Part shown: positions 47,636-58,634 of the stretch, one piece after another
How the letters are laid out: each line of letters starts with the position of its first letter
Numbering within the stretch: position 1 is the stretch's first letter
Source: Chrysemys picta bellii
Lineage: Eukaryota; Chordata; Testudines; Emydidae
Direction: 5' to 3'
Length of the DNA: 64,000 nucleotides
Assembly: GCF_011386835.1 (NCBI RefSeq)
Contig: NC_088794.1
Coordinates: forward strand, 90,752,009-90,816,008
Translations under genes and position numbers: made by a program
The notes under the pieces: model-generated
What the model was told of the DNA's origin: nothing
Databases searched by the model: none
What the model saw: the letters and a program-made list of their open reading frames with translations, nothing else

Positions 47636-48485
47636 TCATAGACTTTAAGGCCAGAATGGACCATCATGGTCATCTAGTCTGACCTGCACATTGCAGGCCA
47701 CAGAATCTCGTAATAGGCCAATCCTGTAATAGACCCATAACCTCTGGCTGAGTTACTGAAGTCCTCAAATCATGATTTAAAAACTTCAAGTTACACAGAA
47801 TTCACCATTTACTCTAGTTCAAACCAGCAAGTGACCCATGCCTCATGCTGCAGAGGAAAGCAAAAAAAACCTCCAAGGGTGTCTGCTAATCTGACCCAGA
47901 ATGAAATTTGTTTCTAACCCCCAAAATGGTGATCAGTTAGACCCTGAACATGTGAACAAGACCTACCAGCCAGAGACTCTAGAAAGAATTATCTGTAGTA
48001 ACAGAGAGTCCTCCCCATCTAGTGTTCCATTTCCATCCATTTGGGATATTTGCTACTAGCAGCCACAGATGGACCACATGCCATTGTAGGCAGTCTCAAT
48101 AATATATCACCTCTTCCACAAACTTATCAAGCTCAGTCTTGAAACGAGTTGGGTTTTTGCCCCCCACTGCTTCCCTTGGAAGGCTGTTCCAGAAACCTTC
48201 ACCTAATTTTAAGCCTAAGCTTGCTGATGGCCAGTTTATATCCAATGTGTTCTTCTTTCAGCACTGGCCCTTTCAGTACTTAAATGACTCCGCTCCCTCC
48301 CCGGTGCTTATCCCACTGATTTATTTCCCATCAGCCTTCATTTGGTTAGGTTAAACAAGCCAAGCTTAAGTCTCCTCTCCAAAGGTAGGTTCTCCATTCC
48401 TCTGATCATTTCTGGTGTTACCTATTCCAGAGCATCCCCTCTTGCCAGGACCCTTTTACTCTCCAGCTTGGACAAATTTTGCAAA
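47636..48485 (-). mobile_element. CR1-type LINE 3' fragment
   Basis: Opens on the plus strand with CATAGACTTTAAGGCCAGAA and ACCATCATGGTCATCTAGTC, the antisense of a CR1-class 3' end. It runs through antisense of the ORF2 C-terminal region, including the recognisable CAAGTGACCCATGCC and CTCTGGCTGAGTTACTG words. It is 5' truncated near 48485. It lies in the intron between the two PHD exons, sense with DPF3. Confidence 0.75.
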
Positions 48486-49233
48486 GTTCAGCAGGTTAGT
48501 GAGGGGGGTCTGTAAATGAACTGTTCTTATCATGAGGACTGTAGCTCTTCACATTGTCACAAAAAACTATGTTCGGGCGGGTGACACCCATATACTGCAC
48601 TGAAAATCCCCCCTTCACTCTTAAAACAGAATGCACCCAGATTCTTAAGATTTTTCTGTTTTATTGCTAAAAACAAAATCCAGAGAGCTGCTTGACATTT
48701 ATCTTGCTACGAAGCAAAGGAAATAGATTAGATTATCAATAAAAAGTCCCTTCCAACCCGAATGTTTCCATGGTTTTGGGTTTTATCATAAAGATTGAAG
48801 TTCATATGAGCTTCAAATTGGGTGACAATGGGAGATTAGTAATAGGAGATAGACCTGCCATCTCTATACCACCACCCATTCAAACCCAGCCCAGATCACA
48901 GCTGTTCAATGACCTATGTGACATTGGGTTTGTGGCTTCAGTCCAGTTTCTATGGCACAAGTGTCCAAATCACAAATACTATCATCTAAATTGGCCTTAT
49001 ATGGCACCCATGATAATCTCAGGAGAGACAGATGATTAAATGAGTTACTGCAACTGGACTAGAGAGGTTCTTTCCAAGTCAGGGTTCAGGTATACTGAAG
49101 GAGCAATGGAGGAGTGACCCATCGCTGCTGCCAGTGTTTTACAGTTTTGTAGTGAAACACAGGACAGTATTCTAGGGCAGTCATTGCAGTTGCTTTCACT
49201 AGCACTAATTTACATTAAAAAAAACCAACTCAC
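48486..49233 (-). other. DPF3 intron between PHD exons, part without elements
   Basis: Unannotated apart from the CR1 fragment listed separately. The donor GTGAGT of the upstream exon is at its right border. Confidence 0.5.
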
Positions 49234-49346
49234 ATCATTTTCAGAGGTCCCGCAAAGGCTGCAGGATTTGCACTCAATGCATTGCCACTTATAGGTTTTT
49301 ACGGCCTCCGTCATGTTTGTGGTGAATTGCAGGCAGGTAGGGTGTC
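49234..49346 (-). CDS. DPF3: DPF3 coding exon: end of PHD1 and start of PHD2
   Basis: Internal coding exon of a double-PHD-finger protein, read on the minus strand. It is bounded by a pyrimidine-rich acceptor ending CTCCAG and a GTGAGT donor. It is 113 nt: two bases completing a split Gly codon, then 37 codons starting HPTCLQF and ending CGTSEND. It carries the HPTC zinc ligands and WQCIEC pair that close PHD1, then the CKSCSLC pair that opens PHD2. The stretch [18 protein letters not shown] fits DPF3 better than DPF2 (which I recall as having MMAAVKTYRW and CKCCNIC) or DPF1. DPF3 is a BAF-complex subunit whose tandem PHD fingers read acetylated or methylated histone H3 tails in the nucleus. 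The downstream exon at 47155-47236 continues in phase 0. The exon encoding the first half of PHD1 is not visible and presumably lies beyond 64000. Family assignment is by recall, not alignment. Confidence 0.93.
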
Positions 49347-51780
49347 CTGGAGAAAATTGGAGAGGACTGTCATTATTACTGTTTACTTTTTTAATTACTT
49401 GTTATTAAATTGGGGGACAAAATGCACATGGACATGGACTGATCACAACATGGGCTGCAACTAGCGGATACCGAAGAGGAAAGCAGGCATTAACCCTTTC
49501 GCTGCTGGGCACACAAAAAATCAGAGTAATCCCTGCCCAGTTCCCCATTGGCAAAGCAGTAATTTGTTCAGAGCTCTTAAAAACATTTTTAAAAAAAAGT
49601 GAGAGAAAGAAAGAAATCAGAAGCTCCCACTTTCAGAGGGAACTCATCCATCTTAATAGGAATGAAATTATGTTTTAACTGGCAGTTAATTCACCCTGAT
49701 TGAAGGACTTGGTTGCAATGAGATTTTATTCCTCTTTTCAAAGCTTCCCTTCCCACTGTCCAAAGATTTACAAATAAAAGAGTGATTCTGTAAACTTTGC
49801 TTGAGTGGGAGCAGCAGGGTATGGAAAAGGGACAAGGGATAGCATGAAGTGGGTGGTTTTTTTAAGAGCTCTGTGCTACTCAAGTTGGTTGGCAGAGAAG
49901 AAACCAAATTGCATAGCTAACCCTCCAGGTTAAAAACAAACAAAAACAAAAAGCCACCAACTCCCGCAAACGAACTAACCAAAAGGAATAAATAAGGGAA
50001 AGCTAGCAAAACAGTCACATCTATTTGGGAAGGACAAATTGCCAGAGTGACAACCCTCTCCCCTACATGCGTGTCGACTCCAGCTTTGTGAAACAGCAGT
50101 ACCACGGTAGCGGGGTCAGCAATGGGCTTTCTGGAGGGGGAAAATATAAACAAACAAGCAAACCAAGGTAGGATGAGTGTTCCTTCTGCAAAACAGAACA
50201 AGAGAAAAAAAGCCACACCACTGAACTAAAGTACTATACCCAAAGATCACCATTCAAGGTTGAAACAGTCTTTGGTCACCTGGAGTTAAATATGGTCTTC
50301 CTTCTCAGAAAACATTACGTTTTTCACCCCTCTGTTGTACATACAAGTATTAACACTGCATACTGCATGGGAGAAAGTGATATATAAAGGAAGTGTGTGT
50401 GTATGTATATAAGACACACACACACACACAAAATGTTGTTTTGGACATCTTCAGGAATATTGTACAAATACACAATCTTTTGCCTCTTGCACACCTGCTA
50501 TTATTGGGCAGCTATCAATAGGGAGAGAAAAAAAGCCTTTTAACTTCATTGTTATAGGAACATTTGTAGGAAGGTGGTCAGAGTAGAAAAGTGGAAGATA
50601 TTTTGCTAGTAAAGAAATTAAGGTCTGTCATTCCTTACTGGTTACAAATGTGCATGTGAGAATGTACCTTTCACTACCAAATCCCTCAGCAATGTTTCTC
50701 TCCTTCTGTTGTACTTTCCCATAATTAGTATACCATATTTGGAAGCTTGTATTTTCTCAGCAGTTACGTAAATGATTTCTCAGTGGCTGGGTAACCCAAT
50801 AATGCTGACAGAGAATAGCCCTTCTTATAAATCAGTTATTATACAGTCACCAATTGCTGTAGGATTCTGGGTCTCTGGTTATGCTAGTGTGGGATCGGCG
50901 TGAGAACTAAGGACATCTAGTGGTAAAATACATGTTCATAAATTAAGAAATGAACAGAACATAAAGGGGAGGCAGTATTAAAGGAAGGAGAAATCAGTGT
51001 CAGAGTCTGTTAATGTTATTCTCTTAAGAGCTGGAATAAACAGTCTCATTGAGAGTAGTGACAGGCCCAGACCAAAACCCTGGCTAAGAAGAATCTCAGC
51101 ACAGAACTAGATCCAGATTTTGCAAACGGCACCTATCGTTATGATGGATCAAACCAAAACCAAGGATCTGCACATCCTGAACTATGAGGTGTCCAGACAC
51201 AGATTTTGTGACTTGAGCTCATCTCTAACTGAGAGTGACTCAGGGGATTATTGCTGAGATGGCACCTGCAGAACATGACATGACACTTGGTTGGTCCTCC
51301 AGGGTTAACTCCCGGCAAAAACAGAAGTTCATTTTAATGTCAGTAATCTGAACAAGCACACCACACAACATGTAAGAGAAGAGTTCACTGCAACAGCAAC
51401 TAATTGATGTCCACAAAGGCTGCACAGTGCTGGGATATATCAAGCAAACCCACTCAGACAGGGACCCCATGCACTAATCACAGAGTTACTAGCTTCAGTC
51501 ACACATGAAATCAGCACGGGGAGGAATGGAATAAAATTTAACAGAAAGTAAATTAAGGCTCAATATGCACACACGCACGCACACACAAACCCTGCATTGT
51601 CTGTTACTCTTGACAACATCTCCATCCTGCCTGGCAATCAGACCCATAACCCAGGAATCATTCCCTCTCTTTGCCCCATATATCCAGACTGTTTCCAAAT
51701 CTTTCCATTCTTCTTCCATAATGTTTTTAGAATCCTGCTTTTTATTGTCCAGACTCAAAAACTCTGACCAAGGCACTCAT
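49347..51780 (-). other. DPF3 intron, proximal part
   Basis: Intron upstream of the 49234-49346 exon; it continues to the window end with embedded elements listed separately. In this part I see only simple repeats, such as AC near 50413-50430 and AC near 51567-51590. No PHD1 first-half exon, no C2H2 exon and no DPF3a terminal exon were recognised. Confidence 0.6.
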
Positions 51781-52038
51781 CACCACATGCCATAAGTACT
51801 GTAACCTGCTCTTCTTCAGCTTCCCTGACACCAACATCACCTTCTTCCAGTCCATATAGAGCACAGCTGCTAAAGCCGTACTTCTTGCCTGTTCTTCTGG
51901 CCACATCCTCTTCCTTTTCGAATCCCTCTATTAACTTCCCCTCTTACACCACATGAAGTTCAAGTTTCTTGTTCCCACTTTCAAGGCCCTTCCCAGTTTT
52001 ACCCCTCCTTCCTTATCTATGTCTGTCTTTTATCATGT

Positions 52039-52236
52039 ATCAGAGGGGTAGCCATGTTAGTCTGGATCTGTAAAAAACGACAAAGAGTCCTGGGCCACCT
52101 TATAGACTAACAGACGAATTGGAGCATAAGCTTTTGTGGGTGACGAAGTGGGTATGCGTCTGACGAAATGGGTATTCACCCATGAAAGCTTATGCTCCAA
52201 TACGTCTGTTAGTCTATAAGATGCCACAGGACTCTT
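52039..52236. mobile_element. Inverted pair of PLE tails
   Basis: Two copies of the short PLE tail stand head to head. The left copy is antisense (TATCAGAGGGGTAGCCATG to GAGCATAAGCTTTTGTGGG). The right copy is sense (CTGACGAAATGGGTATTCAC to CCACAGGACTCTT). The flanks are TGTCTTTTATCATGT (52024-52038) and TGTCTTTTATCACGT (52237-52251), a 15-bp target duplication with one mismatch, so the pair entered as one unit. The right copy ends early, lacking the final CAGACTAACACGGC part. Confidence 0.85.
52160..52197 (+). ncRNA. Hammerhead-ribozyme-like core in PLE tail
   Basis: CTGACGA (fits CUGANGA) is followed by a 6-bp stem II (ATGGGT / ACCCAT, loop ATTC), then GAAA. A tiny stem III follows (GC, loop TTAT, GC) and closes on TC, where A-U and cleavage-site C fall in register. 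Hammerheads with a very short stem III are known from Penelope-like elements. Stem I is weak: only about four pairs (156-159 with 202-205 after 52000), with an unpaired CAAT. Activity is therefore unproven. Confidence 0.5.
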
Positions 52237-52450
52237 TGTCTTTTATCACGTCACCCCGGCCCTTTTCTTCTTTGCCAATGAGACCAGCCTGGACCACCTA
52301 CTTCTCTACTCCCCAAAACATCTTTGCAGTTTCTTACATGCTGCTCCTCATCCAATGGATCCCCTCCCTGTCCTTTAAATCCCTTCTCAAGACTCACATC
52401 TGCCACAAGGCCTACAAGAAATCAGCCACTTTAAGCTGGCTAGGCTGAGT

Positions 52451-52960
52451 TGGGGAAATAATGATAATGGAGATTGTAAAACATTCCCCATTAGTCGGAT
52501 CTACTAGCAGTGCCAGTCTGGCCTATTTTTAGGGGAAGTCACCTGCAAGGGGTGCCAGTTTATGCAGCCCACCATGCCCTGTCCAGAAATTTTGTGAATG
52601 TCGAAGGGGCAACTACAGGTGGCCAAATGATTGCACATCCCTAGGACTAGCTCTCTCTGCTAGACCAGAGTTTCTTCACTTTCTGAAGAAAGAGATTGTC
52701 TCATGGATACTTGTCCTTCCAGTCTCCAAGTCAGGTTCTGATTCATGTTCCCGACCCTCCTTTGTTGTGACCATAGCCCCAATCCAACTCCTCCTGCAGT
52801 CAACGGAAAGATTGCCACTGACTGCACTGGGAGTTAGATCAGGCCCTCTAATACTTGGAAAATGTGTCAATGTACCGTTCACAGCATTAAAGTCAAATGA
52901 GTTTTCTTTTCCCTGCTCTCCTTTCTGGCTCTCCAGCTTCACTCTAGACCGGCCTTGTGT
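52451..52960. other. Intron stretch without recognised element
   Basis: Part of the DPF3 intron between the L2 fragment and a hAT MITE. I see no exon or repeat I can name. Confidence 0.4.
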
Positions 52961-52968
52961 TCTGCATG

Positions 52969-53091
52969 TAGGGTGACCAGATGTCCCGATTTTATAGGGA
53001 CAGTCCCGATTTTTGGGTCTTTTTCTTATATAGGCTCCTATTACCCCCCACCCCCGTCCTGATTTTTCACACTTGCTGTCTGGTCACCCTA
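52969..53091. mobile_element. hAT-type MITE, 123 bp, with perfect 8-bp duplication
   Basis: Terminal inverted repeats are TAGGGTGACCAGA and TCTGGTCACCCTA-type ends. The flanks are TCTGCATG on both sides (52961-52968 and 53092-53099). The body is a fold-back with TCCCGATTTT words on both arms. This is a very abundant turtle MITE. The 8-bp duplication and short length suit a non-autonomous hAT element. Confidence 0.9.
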
Positions 53092-53099
53092 TCTGCATG

Positions 53100-55370
53100 A
53101 CACAATGGAAACTCCATAGCAGAGAGTTCCTGTGGCTATGCTCCCACAGAGCATCTGAGCTCCAGAGCAGAGCAGCTTCTGGCATTCCCCCTGTTAAGAG
53201 CGGAAGAGCCTAACTGAACCTGAGTCTGACAGACATATTTTGGTAGAGTCACAGCGATAACAGAAAAAGCCTGTTTTGCAATTACAGATGTTTCTAAAAA
53301 GGCTTGCACAAACAGCAGCCCAAGAAATGGCCTAAATGACAGATGTGGTGGAGCTGTGTGTGACAGGGAGCTATAAAGGTTTTACTGCACCATGTCTGTG
53401 GTTGTGATTGCCTAGAAATACTTTTAGTTCTACAATCCTGTGAAAAACTGTATTTAGGGTAGGTTGAGATGTGCAGTGAAGGTTCTGCAGTTGAAACTCA
53501 GTTAATAATCCTGATTATAACAGACTCCAGTTCAGTCTCACATACCCATATGAGCTCTGCAAGCTAACAGGAAGAAGAAGTAGCACAAATGTATTGTGTC
53601 CTTGAAGTCAATAGACAGAATGCTAAAATGCACACAGATAGTAGCTTGGTCAAAGGTTCACACAGTCACTTTTCTAACAGACCATAACTGCACTCTAATG
53701 ATAACTTTCGCTATGGAACAAATGCTATAAACAACACAAACAGCCAAACCTGCATTAAGGAAGGTAACAGCAAGTAAGCCCTTGGCTGTAAGCAACCAGT
53801 TTAATGCATAGATAGCCCTGAATCAGAACTCCAAATCAGAATGAACACTTGCCATCTTTGTGGACGTTCAGATCTGGATCTGAACTCTGTGGCTGAGGCC
53901 CACATGGTCAGTACTTTATAGTTCTCCCAATGTTGCTTCAAATGTCATGTTGCTTGATCTTACAGCACATCCAGTAGACAGCTGATTTGGGGGTAGGAGA
54001 GATCATGTCAGAAATATTTTACTGGGTATGCACACAATGCTAGTATAGGCTAGTAGAGAGGAAGATTTTAACACAAATACCTTAACAAATATTTTATATC
54101 TCTCCATCCCTCACAGACTGTGTGACACTAAAGACGAGGAATGACATTGCGGCCAATAGTGATCTGCTGCATCCAGGCATTCTGCGATCAGTACAGACCT
54201 TAGAATGGCTCATTAGTGCTTCTTCAATAATGAATTCTGCATCGCAAGGTTAATTGTAACCATGTGCACTGTCACAACCACCACAGACTGTTTAAATTAA
54301 CAATCCAATCAATAATCTTTTTCAATCGCAGAGATGATTTTGAGACAACAATAAGCACCAGCTTCCTTTTTTTTAAAAAAGAAACAAATCTAAAAATATT
54401 TATGCTAAGCAAAAGGGATTTTCACCCAGTTTCAAAAGGAACATATAATCAGCATACAGTGCAACTGACAGACAAGATTATGGTATTTTTCAGTCCTTTC
54501 TTCAACCACGTATGTGTGGTGGGGTTTTTGTTTGTTTGTTTTTGTTTCAATCAATGGCAGAATGAAAACCCATGGGGATCCTGGTTACCTTCTGTCAGTA
54601 GTCCATAAACTATTCAGGTCTTTAAACAACCACAGACAGATGGTACAGGTAGAATGTCCAATGTTGCAGCCACCCCATATAGGTAATGGAAATTCCATGG
54701 GCAAAGTAACTGAAGAAATCAAGCCCTTCATATTGCTATGATGGAATCAGCATTGATATAACTGGTGTTGTTATTACAAGGAATTAGAGCAATTACTGAA
54801 AATAAAAGGGCAAGCTGTAATTTTAATGGGGGGTAGCATGGAAGTACAGATTCTGTCTTCACTTGTCTGTCTAAAGATATAGTTTATAATGCTTACACAT
54901 GTGCAGTATTGCCAAAACCAGGCTTTCAAAAATCATGAGTCAGGCCCTGCAAAATTATGAGATTGTCTTAAAATGTATAAGATTTCTTTAAAAAATTATA
55001 AAGTTGGGATTCTTTTCATTTGCATTCTGGTGTTTGTCTCTCAAGGTCCCATTCTGAAGCTTTCCTCAGTAACCATGAAGGCTAGAAACATAAAAATATG
55101 AGAAAACTGAAATTCTCTATAATCACAGGATTCCAGGAGCTGGAACTTTAAGAAAAAGCACCATGTGTCACAAAACTCATGATCAATTTGCAAGACTTGG
55201 AAAAACTGGGTATTTATTCTTGGTGTTTCCATAGCCCTTTCTATCATCAGAGCTCTTTCTCAAAATACTAAAGTTCTAATCATGCCAATATTTATGCATG
55301 TGAGTAGTCCTAGTGACTTAAGTGGGACTATTCATGCACCTAAGTGTTTTCAGGATGAAGCCCTAATTCA
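53100..55370. other. Intron stretch, mostly unannotated
   Basis: DPF3 intron. I see a short palindromic motif at 55295-55350 (GTGAGTAGTCCTAGTGACTT paired with AAGTGGGACTATTCATGCA) and otherwise nothing identifiable. Confidence 0.4.
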
Positions 55371-55379
55371 CTGATCATC

Positions 55380-55535
55380 ACAATAGCCCCGTGTATTAGG
55401 GAAGTACTGTTATTTCCATTTTACAGAGGGGGAAGCTGGGGCACAGAGAGATTAAGTGATTTGCCCAAGCCCACAGAAAGAATGTGTCAGAGCAGGGATC
55501 AGAACTCAGGAGTTTCTGGCTCCAAGTCCACAGAA
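55380..55535 (-). mobile_element. MIR-type SINE, antisense
   Basis: The plus strand reads TTTCCATTTTACAGAGGGGG, then GCACAGAGAGATTAAGTGA, TTGCCCAAGCCCACA and CAGGGATCAGAACTCAGG. This is the complement of the conserved MIR/CORE-SINE central region. Confidence 0.8.
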
Positions 55536-56984
55536 CAGACCACAATTGAATTCACCTTTTGAAATAAGCTGAAAACTTAAAAGCATCAGTGCTGGATATT
55601 GTTACAACCGGCCAATATTTTATTATTAAAGAAAGGGAGGGGAAAAGAAGGCACTAAAAAAGCTTATTTCTGCCTCCTGGTGACATAACAGTGAGAAAAT
55701 CTGCCCTTTTCTTTCAATGGAGTCACTATATGAATACGCACGTTGCTGCCCCCTACCGAGCGATAGTAGGCGTTCTGCAGGCAGGCAATACCGGTGCTGC
55801 AGATGCTGCTGACCAAATGCTGCTCTGCTACAGAATGGGCCTTAAAGGGTTCTGGTGGCCTTAGTCAATAGACAGGCCATCTTGATTCTGTCAGCTAGCT
55901 CCAATATGCCAGTAATTGTGAAGGAATTAACTCCATCCATTGATGGGGATCTGAGGCCATTCAGCTGTAGCAGAGCACACCATTCCTCACTCCATAGTTT
56001 CTCTTTGACCAGTGTGGACAAAGCAAAAAAAAAAAAAAAAAAAAGATATTCTGATGCCCTCGCACTTGGGAGGTGTAGGCAACTGCATTGAAGAGATGGT
56101 AGTTTGCTCCCAGGTACTGCCAGTTCCAGTGAAGTAATGCATTTGAATTACAAAGAATATCAAATAGAATGAACCCTGGTTTAAGTGGTCACCCAAGGAG
56201 CCAACAAAAACCTCTTGCATAATAGACACTGGGACAAATTCTGCTCTGAGTTATGCAGGTATGACTCCAGCTGGAGTCAATGGGAATTGCACATGTGCAA
56301 CTGAAAGGAGAATTGGCTTGTGGTCTATATTTTAAGTTCTCCTGGAAACGCTAGGGATGTTTTACAGTGGTTGTTTAGTCCATAGTGCAGGCTTCACTGT
56401 ATTCGTTCATATGCTTTCCAAGTGTTGTGCAGGACTGTGGTCATGCAAATCCCAATGATCATTATGGGAGTGAGTCTCCTAGCTAAATACCTCCCAACCT
56501 GAAGCAATTCTTTGAAAATCCTGTACCCTAGGAAGCCAACCAGCCAGATCTCTCTCTAGCCTTGACTATCCTACACATTTTCCCTTAAAATTTCCCACCA
56601 GGGCTACCAACCCCATATGTACCCTGAGAGTGCTAGCATGCATGAAATGCTTGCAATTTTAGGTAAAGCTTAGGTAAAAATGTGAAGGATAGACAAAGCC
56701 CTTCTCTTATAAGGCAAAACCTCCGACATGACTGGCCATATTTTTTAATGATTCTTTGTTTATACTAATTGAACCAATCTGCTATCAATTATTCATATTT
56801 TTAAAGGGAAAAAATCCAGAACTTGCTGGGCATTAAAAAGTGTCAAAAAAAATACCTGCCACTATTTGTACAAGACCGACCAGCAAACAAACAAAAAAAA
56901 ACCACAATGTTGTGAGCTCACCCCATTAATTAACACCCAGGAAACCTCTGATCAAAAAGAAATCACGAGCTAGTAGCTAAAACA
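55536..56984. other. Intron stretch with simple repeats
   Basis: Contains a long A run at about 56025-56044 and a CCAGCTGGAGTCAATGGGAA palindromic-family motif near 56268. No exon was recognised. Confidence 0.4.
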
Positions 56985-57225
56985 AACAGCAAAGACTTGG
57001 GAGTTCTAGGTTCTGTGCCCAGCCTTGCCACAAACTTCCAATGAGAGCTTGGGCAAGCCATTTAACCTCTTTGACTCAGTTTTTCCATCTGTCAAATGGC
57101 ATTAATTATTGTAACAGGAGTTTGGTGAGGCATAATTTGTTAATGTTCGTAAGGCACTTTGAGATCTGTGGAGACAAGGTGTTATAGGTGCAAGGTCTTT
57201 ATTAATAGAGCTGATGAAATTACCA
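56985..57225 (+). mobile_element. MIR-type SINE
   Basis: Sense MIR: GGGAGTTCTAGGTTCTGTGC, then CTTGGGCAAGCCATTTAACC, CTCAGTTTTTCCATCTGTCA, AATGGCATTAATTATT and the 3' part AAGGCACTTTGAGATCTGTG. It is nearly full length. Confidence 0.85.
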
Positions 57226-58018
57226 GTGCTAATTATTATCATAATTCATCAATGTTGCATAAATAATGAAGTAAAAAATAGATATGTTAATTTCAGCTCC
57301 ATTATAAATACAGGTGTTGTGGAAAATAATCAATGTTTGCCAATGGTAAAGGACCAGAGATGTAAGGAAAATGTGTTTAAGCCTGTAAGATATTTATAGA
57401 GAAAATGAGGAATTCATCAACTGGGGTAAATTCTGCTATTACAGCCAAGCACCTTGGCTGTAGAATTAACTGAGAGCAAAATTTGTCTCAAAGGATGTGC
57501 ATATTATAACATTATGTACATATCTGCGCGGGGGAGGGATGCACACACGCACACACACACACTTAGCCGAGAGAGAGAGAAAACAATTCATTCTAAAAGG
57601 ATGTGCTCTGGAAGATTTATTTGTAATAATTTGGGATGACCTGCATAACACACAAGTGGCAAAGCAATGAGTGAATTATTCCAGCAAAATCAAAAGAGTG
57701 CCAGTAAAAGGTTTATCCCACCTCAAACCACCATGTCTTCTGAATATGCCACTATTTTACACACAAATACCTTTCAAATGCTTTAGAGTGTTTTAAAATG
57801 GTTTTATTGGTACTTCTAAAAATCTTTCCCCCTGTAAATCTAGACTTCCTTAGCACACATAGTCCAGCTGTACAGGTCGTAATATACCTAATAGATTTTA
57901 AAAGGCTCTAAAATTACCTAAAATCACTTTAATATACATAAAATGTCATAATGTGAGAGTTCTGTATTTTGAGCTAGACCTCAGGGTACAAGTTCTGTAT
58001 GTCTCACTGGACAATTGG
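57226..58018. other. Intron stretch with CA microsatellite
   Basis: AT-rich; an ACACGCACACAC run lies near 57540-57563 followed by GAGAGAGAGA. No element or exon was recognised. Confidence 0.4.
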
Positions 58019-58058
58019 GAAGAGGAAGTTACTTACCTGTAACTGGAAGTTCTTTAAA

Positions 58059-58316
58059 ACCGGACAGTCTCTACTCAAAAGAATAAATGGACACAAATCT
58101 GACATCAGGAATCATAACATTCAAAAACCAGTGGGAGAACACTTCAACCTCTCTAACCACTCAGTGACAGACTTGAAGGTGGCAATTTTGCAACAAAAAA
58201 ACTTCAAAAACAGACTCCAAAGAGAGACTGCTGAACTTGAATTAATATGCAAATTAGATACAATTAACTTAGGTCTAAACAGAGACTGGGAATGGTTGGG
58301 TCATTACACTAATTGA
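58059..58316 (+). pseudogene. PLE GIY-YIG endonuclease C-terminal remnant
   Basis: Open frame of about 85 codons ending in TGA. The visible blocks fit the second half of a PLE GIY-YIG nuclease: LKRINGHKSDIRNH with the conserved Arg/His, VGEHFNLSNHSVTDLKVAIL with its His residues, RETAELELICKLDT with the conserved Glu, and NLGLNRDWEW with the final Asn. The GIY and YIG strands themselves are missing because of 5' truncation. An ATG at 57999 precedes it, but that lies in the host and DIRS sequence and is chance. Confidence 0.82.
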
Positions 58317-58512
58317 ATCTGTTTCCCCATGTTAAGTATCCTCACACCTTCTATAGGTCATCTCGATTATCACTTCAAACGTTTTTTTTTTCTCCTGCTG
58401 ATGATAGCTCATCTCAATTGATTGGCCTCTTACAGCTGGCATGGCTACTTCCACCTTTTCATGTTCTCTGTATGTATAAATATCTTCTTGCTGTGTGTTC
58501 CATGCTATGCAT

Positions 58513-58550
58513 CCGATGAAGTGGGCTGTAGCCCACAAAAGCTTATGCTT
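58513..58550 (+). ncRNA. Degraded hammerhead-like core in PLE tail
   Basis: CCGATGA, then a perfect 6-bp stem (GTGGGC / GCCCAC, loop TGTA), then AAAA and GCTTATGCTT. It is the same layout as the core at 52160-52197. Here U4 is C, the G of GAAA is A and the cleavage-site C is T, so this copy should be inactive. Confidence 0.45.
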
Positions 58551-58634
58551 AAATAAATTTGTTAGTCTCTAAGGTGCCACAAGTACTCATGTTATTTTTG
58601 CGGATACAGACTAACACGGCTGCTACTCTGAAAC

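Larger units (their letters stand above)
51790..52450 (+). mobile_element. L2-type LINE ORF2 3' part, split by a PLE dimer
   Basis: The plus-strand reading resembles the C-terminal part of L2 ORF2: STAAKAVLLACSSGH, then FKFLVPTFKALPSFTPPSLS before the break. After the break FKSLLKTHICHKAYKK matches the family's S-FKS-LKTHLF-AY ending. Stops and frame changes show it is old. The PLE insert occupies 52039-52236, flanked by a 15-bp duplication of L2 sequence. Confidence 0.65.
58058..58634 (+). mobile_element. Penelope-like element, 5' truncated, inserted in the DIRS terminal repeat
   Basis: A 577-bp insert flanked by an exact 15-bp duplication, CTGGAAGTTCTTTAA at 58043-58057 and 58635-58649. 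It begins inside the GIY-YIG endonuclease coding region and ends with the characteristic tail GCGGATACAGACTAACACGG, CTGCTACTCTGAAACC. It is read on the plus strand, opposite to the DIRS and to DPF3. Very abundant in turtles. Autonomous elements encode an RT plus GIY-YIG endonuclease; only the end remains here. Confidence 0.92.
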
